Below, piece after piece: positions 6,457-8,872 of a stretch of 8,872 nt of DNA. The notes under the pieces are model-generated. The model ran no database searches, was not told where the DNA came from, and saw only the letters and a program-made list of their open reading frames with translations. How positions within the stretch are numbered: position 1 is the first letter of the stretch; the number at the start of each line of letters is the position of its first letter. Made by a program: the position numbers and the translations under genes. Origin of the DNA: an uncultured Bacilli bacterium (lineage in GTDB: Bacteria > Bacillota_I > Bacilli_A > RF39 > UBA660); contig CANRMU010000032.1 in assembly GCA_947631895.1 (NCBI GenBank), positions 1 through 8,872 of the forward strand. Direction: 5' to 3'.

Positions 6457-7938
6457 TTGCAAAAAGAATTATTGATACCTGTTGGTAATTTTGAATGTTT
6501 AAAGTATGCGGTTTTTAATGGTTGTGATGCCATTTATTTAGCGGGTAAACAATATGGGGCTAGAGCTTATGCTGGTAATTTTACTTTAGAAGAATTAAAG
6601 GAAGCTATTTCATTTTGTCATTTATATGATGTTAAAGTATATGTTGCTTTAAATATTATGATTTTTGAAAGAGAATTAAAAAATATTATTTCTTATGTTG
6701 ATTATTTAGTTTCTTTAAATGTTGATGCTTTAATTGTATCTGATTTAGGTTTAATATCTTATCTTCATGAATTATATCCTAATTTAGAAATACATGCTTC
6801 TACCCAATCTCATACTTTTAATATTAATCAAATTAAATTTTTAAAAAATTTAGGCGTTAAAAGAGTAGTAGTTGATAGAGAGTTATCACTTCAAAAAATA
6901 AATGAGTTAGCAAATATTATTGATATTGAAGTTTTTATTCATGGGGCTTTATGTGTTAGTTATTCTGGTAATTGTTTAATGAGCTATATGATAAACAAAA
7001 GAAGTGGTAATCGTGGTTCTTGTGCTCAAATATGTCGTTTACCATTTAAATTAGAACATAATAATAAAATATTAGATTTAAAAGATAAATATTTATTATC
7101 AACTAAAGAGTTAAATACATCTAATCATATTGAAGAACTTTTAAAAAGTAATATAAAAAGTTTTAAAGTTGAAGGGAGGATGAAAAGCCCTAGTTATGTT
7201 GGCTTTATAACAAGGTTTTATCGTAATTTAATTGATAACTATGAGAAAAATAAAGAAGCCTTAGTTAGTGATGAAGAATTAGAAAAATTAAAAGTTATTT
7301 TTAATAGGGAATTTACAGATGGTTATTTATTTAATAATGAAAATATATATAATATGAAAACTCCTAATCATCAAGGTATTTTAATCGGTAAAGTTATTTC
7401 TTATGATAATAAAATGATTAAGATCAAATTATCTAAACCATTAAGTCAAGAAGATGGCATTAGATTTACTAGTATAGATAAAGGAATGATTGTAAATTAT
7501 TTATATGATAAGAATAAAAAATTGATTAGAGAAGCAAGTAAAGATGATATTGTATATGTTGATAATAAAATAAATTTAAAAGGGTTAAGTGATGTTAGAA
7601 AAACAATTGACCATAAATTAGAATTAGAATTAAAAAAATTACCTGTTAAAAAAATTCCAATTAAAGTAGACTTAGATATTTCTTTAAATAATTTTAAATT
7701 ATATGTAACAGATGGTAAGAATGAAGTTACTTTAGAAGATAATATTGCTTTACATGCTAAAAAAGTTGTAACTTCAAAAGAAGAAATATTAAAACAAATT
7801 AATAAAATCGGTAATACACCTTTTACAATAAATAATCTTAAAATTAATTTAGAATCAAATTTATTTATTCCTTTAAGTAAAGTAAATGAAATAAGAAGAA
7901 AAGCCCTAGAAATGTTAGAAAGGAAAAGAAGTACATGA
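6457..7938 (+). CDS. U32-family protein (TrhP/RlhA-like) with C-terminal DUF3656-type region
   Basis: The 493-residue protein begins with a U32 TIM-barrel-like domain (1 to about 300): ELLIPVGNFE (4-13), the CDAIYLAGKQYGAR region (23-36), ASTQSHTFN (114-122) and the family signature EVFIHGALCVSYSGNCLMS (158-176). Four cysteines, Cys166, Cys173, Cys189 and Cys193 (GSCAQIC), are placed as in members known to need a cysteine-bound iron-sulfur cluster. FKVEGRMKSPSYV (236-248) is also typical. NHQGILIGKV (304-313) opens a small domain, and about 385-493 resembles DUF3656, ending in IPLSKVNEIRRKALEML. The family was first called peptidase/collagenase, but E. coli TrhP (YegQ) and RlhA (YdcP) and B. 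subtilis YrrN/YrrO act in prephenate-dependent RNA hydroxylation (tRNA ho5U34; 23S rRNA ho5C2501). RNA hydroxylation is thus the likelier role; the substrate is open. The stop overlaps the next start by ATGA. Confidence 0.88.
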   Translation: MQKELLIPVGNFECLKYAVFNGCDAIYLAGKQYGARAYAGNFTLEELKEAISFCHLYDVKVYVALNIMIFERELKNIISYVDYLVSLNVDALIVSDLGLISYLHELYPNLEIHASTQSHTFNINQIKFLKNLGVKRVVVDRELSLQKINELANIIDIEVFIHGALCVSYSGNCLMSYMINKRSGNRGSCAQICRLPFKLEHNNKILDLKDKYLLSTKELNTSNHIEELLKSNIKSFKVEGRMKSPSYVGFITRFYRNLIDNYEKNKEALVSDEELEKLKVIFNREFTDGYLFNNENIYNMKTPNHQGILIGKVISYDNKMIKIKLSKPLSQEDGIRFTSIDKGMIVNYLYDKNKKLIREASKDDIVYVDNKINLKGLSDVRKTIDHKLELELKKLPVKKIPIKVDLDISLNNFKLYVTDGKNEVTLEDNIALHAKKVVTSKEEILKQINKIGNTPFTINNLKINLESNLFIPLSKVNEIRRKALEMLERKRST

Positions 7939-8558
7939 TAAGTGTATTGGTTCGAAATGAAGAACAATATAATATCGTAAAAGATTATGATTTAGATTGT
8001 ATTTATACTGATAATCTTTTATTAGCAAGAAAATACGATTTATTTTATGAAACGCCACGAGTTTATGAAAATCTAGATAATTTACCTAATAAATTATTAA
8101 TTAATGATACAGGTCTTTTAACTTTAAATAATAAAGATATTGTTACTAATTATTCATTTAATGTAGCAAATAGTAAAACAATTCTATTATTAGAAAAATA
8201 TCATGTTAAAAAAATAACTTTATCTGTAGAAGTTACTTTAGAAGAATTAAAATTTATGAATTTAGAATCTCATCCTGTCGAAGTAATAATCTATGGTAAA
8301 ATTGTTAATATGTTTTTAAAAAATCATCCTTTAATAAAAGATAATAATTTTAAATTAATTAATTCTAATCATAAATTTAATGCAAGAGTAGATAGTAATG
8401 AACATGTTTCAATATTTAATTATGAACCAATTAATTTAATTAATAAAATAGAAGAATATCAAAAGTTAGGTATTAATTATTTTAGATTAGATTTTTTAGA
8501 TGAGAGTAGTGAAGATATTAAAAATATCTTAGACAAATTAAAAAAACAAATAAGTTAA
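7935..8558 (+). CDS. Small protein resembling the C-terminal lobe of long U32/DUF3656 proteins
   Basis: The 207-residue protein resembles the C-terminal part of the long (roughly 750-800 residue) single-chain U32/DUF3656 proteins of other Bacillota. Supporting segments are TNYSFNVANSKTILLLEKYHVKKITLSVEVTLEELK-like sequence (71-106; a strand-helix-strand with the Y-x-F/L-N-V-x-NS pattern), PVEVIIYGK (114-122) followed by MFLKNHPL (126-133), and a last helix-strand unit, LGINYFRLDF (178-187). Only one cysteine (Cys22) is present. In single-chain relatives I recall a Cys where NHPL stands here, plus further cysteines, so a metal site may have been lost. The ATG overlaps the U32 stop in ATGA, indicating coupled translation and probably a complex with the upstream product. 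Initiation may depend on coupling, since only a distant AAAGGA (7918-7923) precedes it. The assignment rests on pattern and position and is moderately sure. Confidence 0.7.
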   Translation: MISVLVRNEEQYNIVKDYDLDCIYTDNLLLARKYDLFYETPRVYENLDNLPNKLLINDTGLLTLNNKDIVTNYSFNVANSKTILLLEKYHVKKITLSVEVTLEELKFMNLESHPVEVIIYGKIVNMFLKNHPLIKDNNFKLINSNHKFNARVDSNEHVSIFNYEPINLINKIEEYQKLGINYFRLDFLDESSEDIKNILDKLKKQIS

Positions 8559-8569
8559 TTTTATTTGTT
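8545..8569. terminator. Terminator-like hairpin between convergent genes
   Basis: AACAAATAA (8545-8553) is a perfect inverted repeat of TTATTTGTT (8561-8569), a 9-bp stem with a 7-nt loop but only one G-C pair. Read leftward it runs into a seven-base T tract (complement of the As at 8540-8546), so it best fits termination of the minus-strand Rpn-like gene. In the rightward direction the T-rich tail is interrupted. Both genes' stop codons lie within it, one in the loop and one in the stem. Confidence 0.55.
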
Positions 8570-8872
8570 CCTAGTTAAATTATTTTTATAATTTTTTTTT
8601 AATTCAAGTACAGCATCTTCATTAAGGCCAGTAAAAGCTGTTATTTCGTCAATTGGTTTATTAGCTTGTAGCATATTTACAGCAACATAATTTAAGCTAT
8701 CTTCTCTACCACGTTCTTCCCCAATTTTTATACCACGCTCTTCCCCAATTGCCTGATTTTTTCGAGCTTCCCATTCTTCTCTTGCAAAATCTTTTCTAGT
8801 TTCTTCATTATTTAAAAATTCCTTTAGACATTCAGTTATGCTCATTAAGACATCATCTCCTTTACTTATTTT
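8561..8872 (-). CDS. C-terminal part of an Rpn-family (PD-(D/E)XK nuclease/putative transposase) protein, truncated by the window edge
   Basis: The frame is open from the TAA at 8561-8563 to the right edge of the window; residues encoded before the ATG at 8845 (KISKGDDVL) continue it without a stop. The visible sequence matches the tail of Rpn recombination-promoting nucleases: an acidic/basic helix (EFLNNEETRKDFAREEWEARKNQ), a GEERGIKIGEERGRED repeat stretch, and a final helical hairpin, VAVNMLQANKPIDEITAFTGLNEDAVLELK, like the usual KLLxxGxSIEEIAEITGLSxEEIxxLK ending. The nuclease domain with its catalytic residues would lie right of the window, so whether the gene is intact cannot be judged. 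Alternatively the ATG at 8845 starts a stand-alone or intragenic 94-residue product; AAAGGAG (8857-8863) lies 11 nt upstream of it. It is convergent with the U32 operon. Rpn proteins are linked to mobility and phage defence in other bacteria. Confidence 0.7.
   Translation of the reverse strand, partial: KISKGDDVLMSITECLKEFLNNEETRKDFAREEWEARKNQAIGEERGIKIGEERGREDSLNYVAVNMLQANKPIDEITAFTGLNEDAVLELKKNYKNNLTRNK
8707..8750. repeat. 24-bp-period tandem repeat coding for GEERG units
   Basis: A 20-bp sequence at 8707-8726 recurs at 8731-8750 with one mismatch (8714 T versus 8738 C), 24 bp apart. It encodes two 8-residue units, GEERGIKI and GEERGRED, on the minus strand. Such GxxxG/EG-type repeats vary in number in the helical linker of Rpn proteins. 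Confidence 0.75.

Noticed and set aside
6457..7938. Calling the U32 protein a secreted collagenase or protease
   Set aside because: There is no signal peptide, and characterised relatives with the same cysteine pattern act in RNA hydroxylation; the peptidase name is historical.
7497..7967. 156-codon open frame on the minus strand opposite the end of the U32 gene
   Set aside because: It lies almost wholly antisense to well-conserved U32/DUF3656 coding sequence, has no recognisable motif and its composition is what the complement of AT-rich coding sequence gives.
1..8872. Mycoplasma-type genetic code (TGA as Trp) suggested by the AT-rich DNA and DUF285 protein
   Set aside because: TGA ends three genes at functional ATGA overlaps and tryptophans are encoded by TGG.
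8561..8872. Insertion sequence at the right edge
   Set aside because: The Rpn family is sometimes labelled transposase, but no terminal inverted repeats or target duplications are visible and only the protein tail is in the window.

Overview
The window is very AT-rich DNA from a bacterium using the standard genetic code: TGA serves as a real stop in three genes and Trp is encoded by TGG, so it is not a Mycoplasma-type code. A GerA-family spore germination operon, a BspA-like (DUF285) surface repeat protein, an Rpn-type nuclease tail and strong AGGAGG/GGTGA-type ribosome binding sites together suggest a low-GC, probably endospore-forming Bacillota, perhaps one of the uncultured gut lineages. 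The lineage is inference; no rRNA or marker gene is present to fix it.

Layout. (1) Positions 1-655, + strand: the 3' part of a gene for a BspA-like leucine-rich-repeat surface protein, ending at a hairpin shared with the next operon. (2) Positions 676-4228, - strand: a compact three-gene germinant receptor operon in the order A-C-B (as in gerK), with both junctions being 4-nt ATGA overlaps. (3) A 116-bp divergent intergenic region (4229-4344), the longest gene-free stretch in the window. It carries a good sigma-A-like promoter for the rightward operon, a weaker sigma-G-like candidate for the ger operon, and an 11-bp direct repeat touching both. (4) Positions 4345-8558, + strand: a tight five-gene operon: RlmD/TrmA-type RNA m5U methyltransferase, GNAT acetyltransferase, a small membrane-anchored protein of unknown function, a U32-family protein with a C-terminal DUF3656-type region, and a separate small protein resembling the C-terminal lobe of longer U32/DUF3656 proteins. 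(5) Positions 8561-8872, - strand: the C-terminal part of an Rpn-family (PD-(D/E)XK) protein running off the window edge.

How the genes work together. The three ger genes encode the subunits of one inner-membrane spore germinant receptor. In the rightward operon, two members belong to families that modify the C5 position of pyrimidines in RNA (RlmD/TrmA methylation; TrhP/RlhA-type U32 hydroxylation), so a translation or RNA-modification theme is reasonable, although the small membrane protein does not obviously fit it. Several starts were moved from the longest reading frame to the one with a proper ribosome binding site: the ger A subunit to 4228, GNAT to 5573, the membrane protein to 6012 and U32 to a TTG at 6457. 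No tRNA, rRNA, CRISPR array, riboswitch or complete mobile element was seen.
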